This document shows, one piece after another, positions 16,930-24,864 of a DNA stretch of 64,000 bases. How positions within the stretch are numbered: the stretch's first letter is position 1; every line of letters starts with the position of its first letter. The DNA comes from Oerskovia sp042887685 (GTDB lineage Bacteria; Actinomycetota; Actinomycetes; Actinomycetales; Cellulomonadaceae). The translations under genes were made by a program, and so were the position numbers. The notes beneath the pieces were generated by a model, which was given only the letters and a program-made list of their open reading frames with translations, was not told where the DNA came from and searched no databases. The DNA lies in assembly GCF_042887685.1 (NCBI RefSeq), contig NZ_JBHVOS010000024.1, positions 1 to 64,000 of the forward strand, given 5' to 3'.

Positions 16930-17226
16930 TCACGACGGGCCTCCGTCGGCGTCGATCGGGGCGGTGAGGCCCACGACCGCTTCGGCGGTGACGATCCAGG
17001 GGGCGCGGAGCCGGGGACCGAGGTCGGCCCAGCGCCCGTGCGTGTCGGTGGTGTGGCGGGCGTACACCAGCGCTGCGATGCCCTCGACGATCGTGGATCC
17101 CTCGGACGGGGCGGCGCGGTTGCCGTCGCGGTCGAGCGGTATGCCTAGGTGCTCTGCGATGGCGGGGACGGCGTTGGACAGGAAGAAGAGGCGGGCTGCA
17201 TCGAGGTAGGGGTCGGGTCCGGTCAT
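16930..17226 (-). CDS. Small phage protein, unknown function
   Basis: A 98-residue soluble protein beginning MTGPDPYLDAARLFFLSN; no known domain is visible. AGGAG precedes the ATG. It sits between WhiB and the lysis module in the minus-strand prophage unit. In its content (HLGIPLDRDGN, VYARHTTDTHGRW) it looks like short conserved proteins of actinophage early regions, but I cannot name it. Confidence 0.6.
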   Translation of the reverse strand: MTGPDPYLDAARLFFLSNAVPAIAEHLGIPLDRDGNRAAPSEGSTIVEGIAALVYARHTTDTHGRWADLGPRLRAPWIVTAEAVVGLTAPIDADGGPS

Positions 17227-17329
17227 GGGAGGCTCCTGGCGTCGTCGGGCATGTGCGGGGCGCGGTAGGTGCCCGGTGCCCGGTGCGAGAGGGCGGACGG
17301 GTGCAGGCGGCGCTGATGGTTGCGTCCGG

Positions 17330-17707
17330 TCATGCGGCAGACCGGGGGGCCGGCTCCCCGTCCTGTGCGACGTGCGTGGGCGGCCTGTCGCGGCCTGTCG
17401 GGCCGGCCGCCGCTGCGGCACGCTCTGTCGGGGTCCTGCCGCCGTACATCCCGAACCGCAGGGCCCCGGGGCCGCCGGACTCGGCCGCGTTCGCCTCGGC
17501 GAGGCAGGGCACCACGACGGGGCAGGCGTCACAGATGCGACGGGCCTGGTCGTAGGCGGCCGGGAGGTCCGAGACGGGGTGCCACGGGTCTCCCTGCAGC
17601 TCGTGGTCCCAGCCTCGGCACGCGGCGTCGAGGCGCCACTGCGCAGGTTCGGGGGTCGAGAGTCGGATCGTCGGTCGGGTGAGCGACGTGGCGCGCAGGT
17701 CTGTCAT
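17330..17707 (-). CDS. WhiB-family [4Fe-4S] transcription factor, phage type
   Basis: A 125-residue WhiB-like protein. The four cluster cysteines are visible: one in DAACRGWD and three in ICDACPVVVPC (C-x2-C-x5-C), followed by the GMYGG turn and basic residues (RTPTER). WhiB proteins bind sigma-A and DNA; phage copies can override host WhiB2 or WhiB4. The C-terminal tail (PTGRDRPPTHVAQDG) is unusually long. Its place in the prophage suggests control of prophage or host genes. Confidence 0.85.
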   Translation of the reverse strand: MTDLRATSLTRPTIRLSTPEPAQWRLDAACRGWDHELQGDPWHPVSDLPAAYDQARRICDACPVVVPCLAEANAAESGGPGALRFGMYGGRTPTERAAAAAGPTGRDRPPTHVAQDGEPAPRSAA

Positions 17708-17806
17708 CGGTCCTCCTGGGTCTCGGGGTATCGCTGGTGCGGGGCCGACCGCCTCGTGCCAGCAGGCGGTCAGGGTGCTGGTGGACCCGGACGACGGCGG
17801 ACCGCG

Positions 17807-18034
17807 TCAAGCCCTCGTACTGCGCATCACGTGGCTGACGGCGGCCTCGCCGGTGGGGTCGAGGTAGCCGAGGGTCGAGCGGACGAGGTTGTCGGGGTCG
17901 ACGTGCTGCATCTGCTCGGCGCGCCGGTGGATCGTGAGTGCGAGCCGTTGGGTCTTGCTGCGCCCCAGGTCGATGCCGTTCTCGTCGGCGAACTCCCGGA
18001 TGCGCCGTTCCCACCCCGTGCGGGTCATGGACAT
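17807..18034 (-). CDS. Small basic phage protein, unknown function
   Basis: A 75-residue protein rich in Arg (MTRTGWERRIREFADENGI), without membrane segments. AGGAGA lies 7 nt before ATG 18034, with an alternative ATG at 18028. It follows the Cro-like gene in the leftward early operon. It could be an excise-like or DNA-binding protein, but no clear helix-turn-helix is visible. Confidence 0.55.
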   Translation of the reverse strand: MSMTRTGWERRIREFADENGIDLGRSKTQRLALTIHRRAEQMQHVDPDNLVRSTLGYLDPTGEAAVSHVMRSTRA

Positions 18035-18094
18035 GGCGACGTCTCCTGGTCTCTTCGTCCGTGGCGTACCTCGGAGCGGGGTGCTGTTGGGGGC

Positions 18095-18331
18095 TCAGGC
18101 TGCGGCCGAGACGTCCCGGGTGGTGACGAGCGCGTGCGGTGTGGTGCCGAGCGCGGTCGCGAGCGCGGTGATCTCGCGGACCGTGAAGTCGCCGCGGCCG
18201 TTGAGCTTGCGGTCGAGCGACGTCCTCGGGATGCCCGACGACGCGGCGAGCGAGAGCTTCGTCAGTCCGCTCTGCCGTCGTGCCGTCTCGATGTTGGCGG
18301 CCACTGCGGATGCGTAGTGGTTGCTGTCCAT
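18095..18331 (-). CDS. XRE-family Cro/CI-like regulator, leftward
   Basis: A 78-residue XRE helix-turn-helix protein (ARRQSGLTKLSLAASSGIPR, then LNGRGDFTVREITALATALG). It diverges from the repressor gene at 18428, the layout of a lysogeny switch in which this would be the Cro-like partner. A TAGTGT hexamer 7 nt before the ATG implies a leaderless message. All downstream prophage genes run in the same direction. Confidence 0.8.
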   Translation of the reverse strand: MDSNHYASAVAANIETARRQSGLTKLSLAASSGIPRTSLDRKLNGRGDFTVREITALATALGTTPHALVTTRDVSAAA

Positions 18332-18427
18332 GTCGGCAACACTAATGCCCACATGGGCAGCGCGCAATCTCATCAGTGCCCCACTTTCGGCAGCAAGGGT
18401 GTCCGGATGATCATGTACGCTGCCCGT
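18332..18427. promoter_or_regulatory. Divergent switch region with operator-like palindrome
   Basis: Ninety-six bases separate two divergent XRE genes. The leftward -10 TAGTGT (18339-18344, minus strand) lies 7 nt before ATG 18331; the rightward -10 TACGCT (18416-18421) lies 6 nt before ATG 18428. The inverted repeat TGCCCA-CA-TGGGCA (18346-18359) directly abuts the leftward -10 and is a good candidate operator for one or both regulators. Confidence 0.6.
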
Positions 18428-18817
18428 ATGGACATCAATGAGGCAACAGCTCGTGCCATCGCAGCGGAACGGGCGATCAGCGGGATGACTGTTCGCGAGC
18501 TCGCCGCGAGGGCCGGGATCCCGGAGCGATCCCTCATGCGCGTCCTGCAGGCGGAGCGCGAGATCAAGGTCGTCCAGGTGGCGCAGCTCGCGGAGGCGTT
18601 CGAGATCTACCCCCACGAGATCATCGAGCGTGCCGAGGTGATCCTCGCGCGTGCCGAGAAGGAGAAGCCGTCGCCCGGCGCGTCCGTGCATGCGTTCCCC
18701 GCGCGCACCCGGCCCGGCGGTACTACCGTCGCTGAACCGCGAGTCATCGCGGCGATGGAGGACTACGACGGTGAGGACCTGGTGGCCGAGATGGAGAGCC
18801 ACGAGGAGCAACCGTAG
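18428..18817 (+). CDS. XRE-family phage repressor (ImmR-like)
   Basis: A 129-residue DNA-binding protein with an N-terminal helix-turn-helix (SGMTVRELAARAGIPERSLM) and an acidic C-terminal tail (AMEDYDGEDLVAEMESHEEQ). It is followed 10 nt downstream by an ImmA-type metallopeptidase gene, the arrangement in which ImmA cleaves the repressor to induce a mobile element. ATG 18428 has a TACGCT hexamer 6 nt upstream and no Shine-Dalgarno site. Confidence 0.8.
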   Translation: MDINEATARAIAAERAISGMTVRELAARAGIPERSLMRVLQAEREIKVVQVAQLAEAFEIYPHEIIERAEVILARAEKEKPSPGASVHAFPARTRPGGTTVAEPRVIAAMEDYDGEDLVAEMESHEEQP

Positions 18818-18827
18818 GAGCGTGGAG

Positions 18828-19235
18828 ATGTACGACCTGATCGAGCACGCGGAGTCGTTGGGGCTGGAGGTGCTGTTCGACGACCTGGGTGCCAGGCACG
18901 CGCACGTCCGCGAGGACGGTGTCGTGGTCGTCAACGACGCCCGGTCGTACCTCCTGCAGCGGGCGGCGCTCGCGCACGAGTGCGGGCACCACGTCCACTG
19001 CCACGTGCACGCCGTCGGCGCCCTCGAGTCGAGGCAGGAGCGGCAGGCCGACGAGTATGCCGCGAACCTGCTCTTCGGGCCCAGGGAGTATGCCCAGGCG
19101 GAGCGCATGTACGGGCCCGATGCCACGATGATCGCGCGCGAGCTCGGCGTCCCCGCCCGGATGGTCCATGCCTGGCGGCGTGCCTGGCGCGCGAACGCGC
19201 ACCGCGTCCCTCGGGGCTTCACCGTGCTCGGCTGA
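18828..19235 (+). CDS. ImmA/IrrE-family metallopeptidase
   Basis: A 135-residue zinc protease with the HExxH motif HECGHH near residue 46 and the downstream ligand region RQERQADEYAANLLF typical of ImmA/IrrE proteins. It probably inactivates the adjacent ImmR-like repressor on induction. AGGAG lies 7 nt before ATG 18828, preferred over GTG 18822. Its C-terminus adds a short helix-rich region (IARELGVPARMVHAWRRAWR). It marks the right edge of the recognisable prophage. Confidence 0.85.
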   Translation: MYDLIEHAESLGLEVLFDDLGARHAHVREDGVVVVNDARSYLLQRAALAHECGHHVHCHVHAVGALESRQERQADEYAANLLFGPREYAQAERMYGPDATMIARELGVPARMVHAWRRAWRANAHRVPRGFTVLG

Positions 19236-19293
19236 CACGTCCGGTCGAGAATCCGGAGGACCGTGCGCGGCGGCCCGTGGCAGCCTGGGCCGC

Positions 19294-19728
19294 ATGATCT
19301 CCAACACCGACGCACCGCGCCCCGTGCTCGGTGACGTCCTCCTGGTCGATGACCTCCGGGTGTTCCGGCAGGAGGTCTCGGGCTCGGTCGCGCGGACGTC
19401 CGCCCAGGGCCGCGACCTGCTGCGCTACGCAGTGGCGGCCGGTCACCGGTGGGAGCAGGTCTGGCTCGATCACGACCTGGGCGACCTGACGGGGGTCGAG
19501 GACATGATCGGTCCGGTCGTGGACTGGCTCTGCGAGCAGGCGTCGGCCGGTCGGCCCGCCCCGGTGGGAGTCGTCGTGGTGCACACGACGAACGCCCCGG
19601 CCGGAGCGTCGATGGTCCGGGTGCTGCGCGCCGCCGGGTACCAGGTCGTGCGAGTGGTGGCGCGCGAGCATCTCGACGTGGACCCCGTGCTGTACGAGGC
19701 CGCGACGGGTCACCGGCCGCGCGGCTGA
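19294..19728 (+). CDS. Cyclic-phosphate-processing receiver (cPSR) domain protein
   Basis: A 144-residue single-domain protein with the marks of the cPSR receiver-like family: DDLRVFRQ with the acidic pair, VARTS, WLDHDLGD, and VVHTTNAPAG. Such domains are thought to act on cyclic-phosphate ends in RNA-repair or conflict-related contexts; that is family knowledge and no reaction is shown here. It may be leaderless (CAGCCT 7 nt before the ATG). It follows ImmA by 58 nt and could be prophage cargo or a chromosomal gene. The palindromic repeat at 19729 starts directly after its stop. Confidence 0.7.
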   Translation: MISNTDAPRPVLGDVLLVDDLRVFRQEVSGSVARTSAQGRDLLRYAVAAGHRWEQVWLDHDLGDLTGVEDMIGPVVDWLCEQASAGRPAPVGVVVVHTTNAPAGASMVRVLRAAGYQVVRVVAREHLDVDPVLYEAATGHRPRG

Positions 19729-19792
19729 CGTCGAGTGTGCAGTTCGAGCTGTCGGCGAGGGGCGGAAGACAGCCCGAGCTGCACACTCGACG
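19729..19792. repeat. Palindromic repeat A, copy 1
   Basis: Arms CGTCGAGTGTGCAGTT and AGCTGCACACTCGACG form a hairpin immediately after the cPSR stop codon. It belongs to the dispersed family with copies at 35578, 52065 and 52233. Confidence 0.75.
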
Positions 19793-19849
19793 CAAGGAGT
19801 CGCGCTTCCGGCCGTTCTCCCCGTGCGCTGCGCCGCACACCGGCGTTCC

Positions 19850-20209
19850 ATGAGAGTCATGGACCTCCAGATCCGCCGCGTCTACGCGGACCCCACGCCC
19901 GACGACGGCTACCGCGTCCTGGTCGACCGGCTCTGGCCGCGGGGGTTGAGCAAGGAACGGGCCCGAGTGGACCGCTGGCTCAAGGAGGTCGCGCCGTCGA
20001 CCGCGCTGCGCACCTGGTTCCACCACGACCACGCGCTGTTCGACGAGTTCGCCGCGCGCTACCGCGCCGAGCTCGACCAGAACCCCGCCGTCGACGACCT
20101 GAGGGCGATCGTCGCCGAGCACCCGGTCGTGACCCTGCTCTACGGGGCCAAGGACGAGCAGGACAACCAGGCGGTGGTGCTGCGCGACTACCTGGCGGCG
20201 ACGGGCTGA
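19850..20209 (+). CDS. DUF488 family protein
   Basis: A 119-residue protein of the DUF488/YeaO family: IRRVYADPTPDDGYRVLVDR, LWPRGLSKERA, and VTLLYGAKDEQDNQA are diagnostic. Function is uncharacterised. ATG 19850 and ATG 19859 are both possible starts; neither has a clear ribosome site. It is complete and of normal length. Confidence 0.8.
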   Translation: MRVMDLQIRRVYADPTPDDGYRVLVDRLWPRGLSKERARVDRWLKEVAPSTALRTWFHHDHALFDEFAARYRAELDQNPAVDDLRAIVAEHPVVTLLYGAKDEQDNQAVVLRDYLAATG

Positions 20210-20492
20210 CGGGGTGGCACTAGGTCGAAAACGGGGTGGCGCGCCCGGTCGAGAACGGGGTCGAGGGCGCTATCGGTGTCAGAACGACCGCAACCTCGTT
20301 CTCGGCACCGGCAACCGGCAACCGGCAACCGGCAACCAGCGGCTCCACCTGACCAGCTCCACGGTCCCACCGGCATCCGATCCGTTGCGAAACGTCCCGT
20401 ACCTCCCGGAGGCCCGGATCGTCCCGTTCAGCGAGCGAGCGACGCCGGGTCGTGACACGATGCCACGTCCGCTCGACAGAAGGAGATGCATC
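20210..20492. repeat. Intergenic repeats: family B copies and a 7-nt tandem
   Basis: Holds one minus-strand copy of repeat B (20283-20311), partial B-like motifs at 20223-20240 and 20245-20268, and four exact tandem GGCAACC units (20310-20337). An AGGAG site at 20481-20485 serves the next gene. No gene is seen. Confidence 0.6.
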
Positions 20493-21308
20493 ATGCCCAC
20501 CGGTACCGACCGCACCACGTCAGGGACTGCCCAGCGGCTCCAGCAGAGCACGGGCCTGCGGGTCCTCGCCCGCACCGGATACGCCGTGAGCGGCCTGCTG
20601 CACATCATGATCGGGATCATCGCGGTGAGGATCGCGACCGGGTCGGGCGGAGGGGAGGCCGACCAGACCGGCGCGCTCCAGGAGATCGCCGGGACGACCG
20701 GGGGAGCGTTCGTGCTGTGGTTCGCGGTCGTCGCCTTCGTCGCGCTCGGGCTCTGGCAGATCCTCGAGGTGGTCGCGGGGACGAGCGGGGACGCCAAGGA
20801 CCGGACGGCGTTCCGCGCGAAGTCCGCAGGCAACTCCGTGGTCTACCTGGCGCTGGGGGCACTGACCTTCCAGGTCGTGAGCGGGTCGGGCGGCGGGGGG
20901 CAGCAGGACACGCTCACGGCGTCGCTCCTCTCGAACGGCGCTGGCAGGGTGCTCGTCGGGGCCGTCGGGATCGGCATCGTCGTGACCGGTGCCTACCACG
21001 TGGTCAAGGGCTGGAAGAAGCGCTTCCTCCAGGACCTCGAGGGCAACGCGGGTGGCCAGGTCGGTCACGCCGTCGTCGTCCTCGGGCGGGTCGGGTACAT
21101 CGCCAAGGGGGTCGCGCTCGGTGTGCTCGGAGCGCTCGTGGTGGCCGCCGCGGTGACGGCCGACCCGGCGAAGGCGAGCGGGCTCGACGCGGCCCTGCGG
21201 ACCATCGGCGAGCAGCCCTTCGGCGCAGTCCTCCTGGCGGCCACGGGCATCGGTTTCGCCGCGTACGGCGTGTACTCGTTCGCCCGAGCCCGGTACGCAC
21301 GGATGTGA
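20493..21308 (+). CDS. DUF1206 integral membrane protein
   Basis: A 271-residue membrane protein with about six hydrophobic segments arranged as three repeats, each starting like RVLARTGYAVSGLLHIMIGI, SAGNSVVYLALGALTFQVV and VLGRVGYIAKGVALGVLGAL. This is the DUF1206 pattern; no function is established. ATG 20493 has AGGAG 7 nt upstream. It is monocistronic, with the deformylase gene starting 33 nt later from its own likely promoter. Confidence 0.85.
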   Translation: MPTGTDRTTSGTAQRLQQSTGLRVLARTGYAVSGLLHIMIGIIAVRIATGSGGGEADQTGALQEIAGTTGGAFVLWFAVVAFVALGLWQILEVVAGTSGDAKDRTAFRAKSAGNSVVYLALGALTFQVVSGSGGGGQQDTLTASLLSNGAGRVLVGAVGIGIVVTGAYHVVKGWKKRFLQDLEGNAGGQVGHAVVVLGRVGYIAKGVALGVLGALVVAAAVTADPAKASGLDAALRTIGEQPFGAVLLAATGIGFAAYGVYSFARARYARM

Positions 21309-21341
21309 GACTGCCGTGGGCGCCATGGAAGAATGGCGCCC

Positions 21342-21827
21342 ATGGCGATGAGAGAGATCCGTGTGATCCCGGACCCCGTGCTCCGCACCCCGTGCGACGA
21401 GATCACCACCATCGACGACCGGGTGCGCTCGCTCGTCGCGGACCTGGTCGAGACGGTCGACTACGAGGGCCGGGCCGGCCTGGCCGCCAACCAGATCGGC
21501 GTCAACCTGCGCGCCTTCGCGTGGAACATCGAGGACGAGATCGGTTACGTCCTCAACCCGAAGATCGTCGAGCTCTCGGAGGAGATCCAGGACGGTGACG
21601 AGGGCTGCCTGTCGGTGCCCGGCCTCTGGTACCCCACGCGACGTGCCTGGTACGCCCGGGTCGTGGGCATGGACCTCGACGGCAACGAGATCACCGTCGA
21701 GGGGACCGAGCTCATGGCTCGATGCCTCCAGCACGAGACGGATCACCTGGACGGCATGCTCTACCTCGACCGCCTGGACCGCGCCGTCCGCAAGAAGGCC
21801 ATGCGGGAGATGCGCGCCCAGCTCTGA
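21342..21827 (+). CDS. def: Peptide deformylase
   Basis: Metalloenzyme that removes the formyl group from nascent proteins. All three motifs are present: GLAANQIG, EGCLSVP with metal ligand C89, and QHETDHLDG with H131, E132 and H135. ATGs at 21333, 21342 and 21348 are in frame; an AAGAAT hexamer 7 nt before 21342 suggests that start. Length (161) is normal for actinobacterial type I enzymes. Confidence 0.95.
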   Translation: MAMREIRVIPDPVLRTPCDEITTIDDRVRSLVADLVETVDYEGRAGLAANQIGVNLRAFAWNIEDEIGYVLNPKIVELSEEIQDGDEGCLSVPGLWYPTRRAWYARVVGMDLDGNEITVEGTELMARCLQHETDHLDGMLYLDRLDRAVRKKAMREMRAQL

Positions 21828-21837
21828 GGTGCACGTC

Positions 21838-21906
21838 GGTTCCCCCTCGTCCCGGCCGCGCCCGTCCCCGCTCGGGGTCGCGGCGCCGCCGCGACGAGGG
21901 GGAACC
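21838..21906. repeat. Large inverted repeat after def
   Basis: Perfect 14-bp arms GGTTCCCCCTCGTC (21838-21851) and its complement (21893-21906) enclose 41 nt of G/C-rich sequence. It may serve as the def terminator or a cruciform. The rest of the gap to 22138 holds promoter-like sequence (TATGGCTCGTATAC near 22047) but no gene. Confidence 0.6.
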
Positions 21907-22138
21907 TGCGTCCTCCTGAGCGGGCACGGCTGTCGCACGCTCCGCCCGCATAGGGGGAGAAGCATGTCGGGGAGCCCTACCGCCGCGGGGTGAGAACTGC
22001 CATGGGGAGTCCTCCCCTCGCGATTCGGTCGACTCTCAGGCAAGATATGGCTCGTATACCGCTGGTTGATCAGGCATGATGATCCACCCCTGGTGAGGAC
22101 GTTGGGGAAGACGAAACCTCGACCTAGGGAGGAACGAC

Positions 22139-22639
22139 ATGACTGGTGCCATCACACGCGGTGTTCTTTTCGTGCACTCGGCGCCCCGGGCGCTGAGCCC
22201 GCACCTGGAGTGGGCTGCCGGGAACGTCCTGGGCGTGCGTGTCACGCTGGACTGGACCGAGCAGCCTGCTGCCCGCGACCTCTACCGGGCGGAGCTCGCC
22301 TGGCAGGGAGCGCAGGGGACCGGTGCCCGCCTCGCCTCGGCGCTGCGCGGCTGGTCCCACCTGCGCTACGAGGTCACCGAGGACGCGAGCCACGGCTCCG
22401 ACGGCGCCCGCTGGTCCCACACCCCTGACCTCGGGATCTTTCACGCGGTGACCGACGTGCACGGCAACGTCATGATCCCCGAGGACCGGGTCCGCGCCGC
22501 CCTCGAGGTCGCGCACGACAACCGCGCCATGCGTGACGCCCTGCACCTGGCCCTCGGCAAGGCGTGGGACGACGAGCTCGAGCCCTTCCGCCACGCGGGC
22601 GAGGACTCGAACGTGCGCTGGCTCCACCGCGTGGGCTGA
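22139..22639 (+). CDS. DUF3145 family protein
   Basis: A 166-residue actinobacterial protein starting with the diagnostic GVLFVHSAPRALSPHLEWA and ending EPFRHAGEDSNVRWLHRVG. Function is unknown; the family is conserved across Actinobacteria as a soluble single-domain protein. GGAGGAACGAC precedes ATG 22139. It stands alone and is followed by a strong hairpin at 22683-22718. Confidence 0.9.
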   Translation: MTGAITRGVLFVHSAPRALSPHLEWAAGNVLGVRVTLDWTEQPAARDLYRAELAWQGAQGTGARLASALRGWSHLRYEVTEDASHGSDGARWSHTPDLGIFHAVTDVHGNVMIPEDRVRAALEVAHDNRAMRDALHLALGKAWDDELEPFRHAGEDSNVRWLHRVG

Positions 22640-22682
22640 ACCTGATCACACCCCCCGCGGGGGACCTGGCGACCTCGTCGCC

Positions 22683-22718
22683 CGATGCCTGCCGGCTACT
22701 AGGAACCGGCAGGCATCG
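22683..22718. terminator. Bidirectional hairpin between DUF3145 and HTTM genes
   Basis: Arms CGATGCCTGCCGG and CCGGCAGGCATCG (13 bp, perfect). The hairpin includes the last codons of the HTTM gene on the minus strand. Confidence 0.75.
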
Positions 22719-23886
22719 CCGTTCGTGGGGGAGAGGTCGGCGGGTGGGCGGTCGACACGTCCTGCGCCTCGGGCGTCCCGGCCGAGCCGGGGCCCGTGGT
22801 GGCGCCGACCGGCTGGAGGACGTCGTCACCACCGGGCGGGGCCGAGACCGGCGGTGTGGCGGGTCGCCGCCGCAGCCGGTCCCACCCACGCCGCAGCACG
22901 GGGGCCAGACGGCGCTCGACGGCCTGGTAGGTCACGTCCCGGATGAAGATGGCGTCGATGGCGATCATGGTCATCGAGAAGTACATGAGGCCCATGAGGA
23001 CGCCGATCCCGAGGTGCATGCCCGTGATCGCGACGAGCGCGAGGATGCGGGTCGAGCGACGGAGCAGCAGGAACGGGAAGAACAGCTGCACGAACACCGC
23101 GCTGTAGCTGAGGATCGCGACGAGTACCCCCGAGCGCCCCATGACCTCGGTCACGGCCGGCCAGGTCGAGAACTCGTCGAGCTGGAACACGTAGTAGATC
23201 GCGGTGCCGTGCTGCCACATCCCGCCCTGGATCTTGTACATGGCCGAGGCCACGTAGACCACGAAGATCTGGAACGCGATGAGCACCACGGCCCCGTTGT
23301 GCAGCAGGGTGGCGAGCCACGCCCAGGACGCGGACCGCGAGGGCTTGCCGGCCGCCTCGGCCGCGCGCCGCCGTCGGGCGTCGAGGGACCACCGGCCCGA
23401 CGTGTCCACGAAGACCATGTACAGCAGCACCATGCGCATGAGCTGGATGCCGCCGTCACCGATGTACGCGTTGGTCCGGAACAGCGCGATGTACAGCACC
23501 AGCAGCACCGGGATGACGATGCGAGAGCGCCAGCCCAGCACCAGCAGGACCGAGAGGGCGATGAGTGCGAGGTACTGCAGGTCGAAGGCCCAGGGCGGGG
23601 CCGACCCGTTGAAGAACGTGTCGAGCCAGGACGGGAACTCGTCGACCTCGACGCGCCCCTGCGCGAACGTCCGCCCCGCACCCCAGGCCAGGCTGCGGTC
23701 GCCCCAGTTGGCCGCGAGCTGCACCGCGATGATCAGGCCGAAGCCGATGCGCAGCACCGCGACCCCGTAGGAGGCCTTGCGGGAGTCGAGCATCCAGGAC
23801 TCGCCCGCCGCCCAGGTGCTGCGCAGCCAGCCGGTCGCGCTCGCCCACAGGCCGGTCGTGCCCGTGGCGCCGGTGTCGCTGCTCAT
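22699..23886 (-). CDS. HTTM-domain membrane protein
   Basis: A 395-residue membrane protein with about seven hydrophobic segments, of the HTTM (horizontally transferred transmembrane) group related to vitamin K-dependent gamma-carboxylase. Characteristic stretches are LRIGFGLIIAVQL, FRTNAYIGDGG, VYVASAMYKIQGGMWQHGT and FSTWPAVTEVMGR. The last 60 residues are a polar Pro/Ser tail. It starts within the stop of the DUF5819 gene (ATGA overlap), so the two are translationally coupled and probably act together. Catalytic activity is not established for bacterial members of this kind. Confidence 0.82.
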   Translation of the reverse strand: MSSDTGATGTTGLWASATGWLRSTWAAGESWMLDSRKASYGVAVLRIGFGLIIAVQLAANWGDRSLAWGAGRTFAQGRVEVDEFPSWLDTFFNGSAPPWAFDLQYLALIALSVLLVLGWRSRIVIPVLLVLYIALFRTNAYIGDGGIQLMRMVLLYMVFVDTSGRWSLDARRRRAAEAAGKPSRSASWAWLATLLHNGAVVLIAFQIFVVYVASAMYKIQGGMWQHGTAIYYVFQLDEFSTWPAVTEVMGRSGVLVAILSYSAVFVQLFFPFLLLRRSTRILALVAITGMHLGIGVLMGLMYFSMTMIAIDAIFIRDVTYQAVERRLAPVLRRGWDRLRRRPATPPVSAPPGGDDVLQPVGATTGPGSAGTPEAQDVSTAHPPTSPPRTAMPAGS

Positions 23887-24641
23887 GAGACCCACTCTCC
23901 GAAGACGCCGCTGAAGCCCGCCCGGGCCTCGGGGGTGACCGGCGACGGGTCGCGCCAGCCCAGCCGGGTGAACTGCTCCTCCGGGCGCTGGACGCCCGGA
24001 GTGAGGCGCTGCTCGAACGGCACGACGCCCTGCGTCGACGTGCTCATCTGGATCGCGACGAGCTCTGCGTCCGGCCACAGGTCCATGGCGGCGAGGGTGC
24101 CGAACTCGTAGAGCGAGCCCTCGGACAGCAGGTACGAGTCCATGCCGCTCACGCTCATGCCCGTGCCGAGGAGCGCCCGCGTGAGGTCCTGGCGCCCGTC
24201 CGTCCCGTCGGCCGAGACGTGGTCCGAGTGCACCACGGCCTGCTGCTGGCCCTCGAGGGCGCTGTACGACGTCGTGTAGAAGCGGTTCATGCTGACCGGG
24301 ATGCGCCAGGTGCGCGTCGGCAGGATCTGGTGCCGGACCTGCTCGTTGAACACGTCCCCCAGGTTGGCCCACTCGGAGACGGTCTCGACACCGGCCGCGT
24401 CCTGGGTGGTCGCACGAACCCACACGCGCAGGTCGACCGACTGCGGGTCCGGCGCGAAGATCTGCCAGTTCTGCGCGAACAGCGGGTACATGTGCTTGGA
24501 CGTGACCGGGGAGGCCTTGTCGTTGACGGCCGACGTGGGTGCGGCCCAGAGGAAGGTCGAGAACATGTGGAACGCGACCAGCGCGGCCACGACGACCAGG
24601 GCCGTGCGTTGCACGACCGTGCGAGAACCCGCGGAGCTCAC
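23883..24641 (-). CDS. DUF5819 family membrane-anchored protein
   Basis: A 252-residue protein with one N-terminal hydrophobic segment (VVAALVAFHMFSTFLWAAP) followed by an extracytoplasmic domain containing FAQNWQIFAPDPQ, a hallmark of DUF5819. I chose GTG 24641 because GGAGG lies 6 nt upstream; ATG 24656 would skip this site. The gene overlaps HTTM by 4 nt, a pairing I recall from other actinobacteria. Function is unknown; partner of the HTTM membrane protein by inference. Confidence 0.8.
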   Translation of the reverse strand: MSSAGSRTVVQRTALVVVAALVAFHMFSTFLWAAPTSAVNDKASPVTSKHMYPLFAQNWQIFAPDPQSVDLRVWVRATTQDAAGVETVSEWANLGDVFNEQVRHQILPTRTWRIPVSMNRFYTTSYSALEGQQQAVVHSDHVSADGTDGRQDLTRALLGTGMSVSGMDSYLLSEGSLYEFGTLAAMDLWPDAELVAIQMSTSTQGVVPFEQRLTPGVQRPEEQFTRLGWRDPSPVTPEARAGFSGVFGEWVS

Positions 24642-24778
24642 CGTGTACCTCCACATCGAGGACGGCCCGGACGACCGCGTCCCGGGAATGATAACCGGTG
24701 CTAACGATCCCACGGAACCGCTGCCCGGCCTCGCGACCGACCGGGGAGGGCCGCCCCGGTCGGGGTCGGTCGCGGGCA

Positions 24779-24833
24779 CGACGACGCCCGGCGGCGGGGC
24801 GGACCAGGTCCGTCCCGCCGCCGGGCGTCGTCG
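24779..24833. terminator. Terminator of the fab operon
   Basis: A long hairpin (CGACGACGCCCGGCGGCGGG paired with its complement) lies 32 nt beyond the fabF stop on the minus strand. Confidence 0.75.
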
Positions 24834-24864
24834 GGTCTCCGGGCGCTCGCGCCCCAGGAGAGGG

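Noticed and set aside
13269..19235. Active, complete prophage
   Set aside because: No integrase, terminase, capsid, tail or replication genes are present between the tRNA and the switch.
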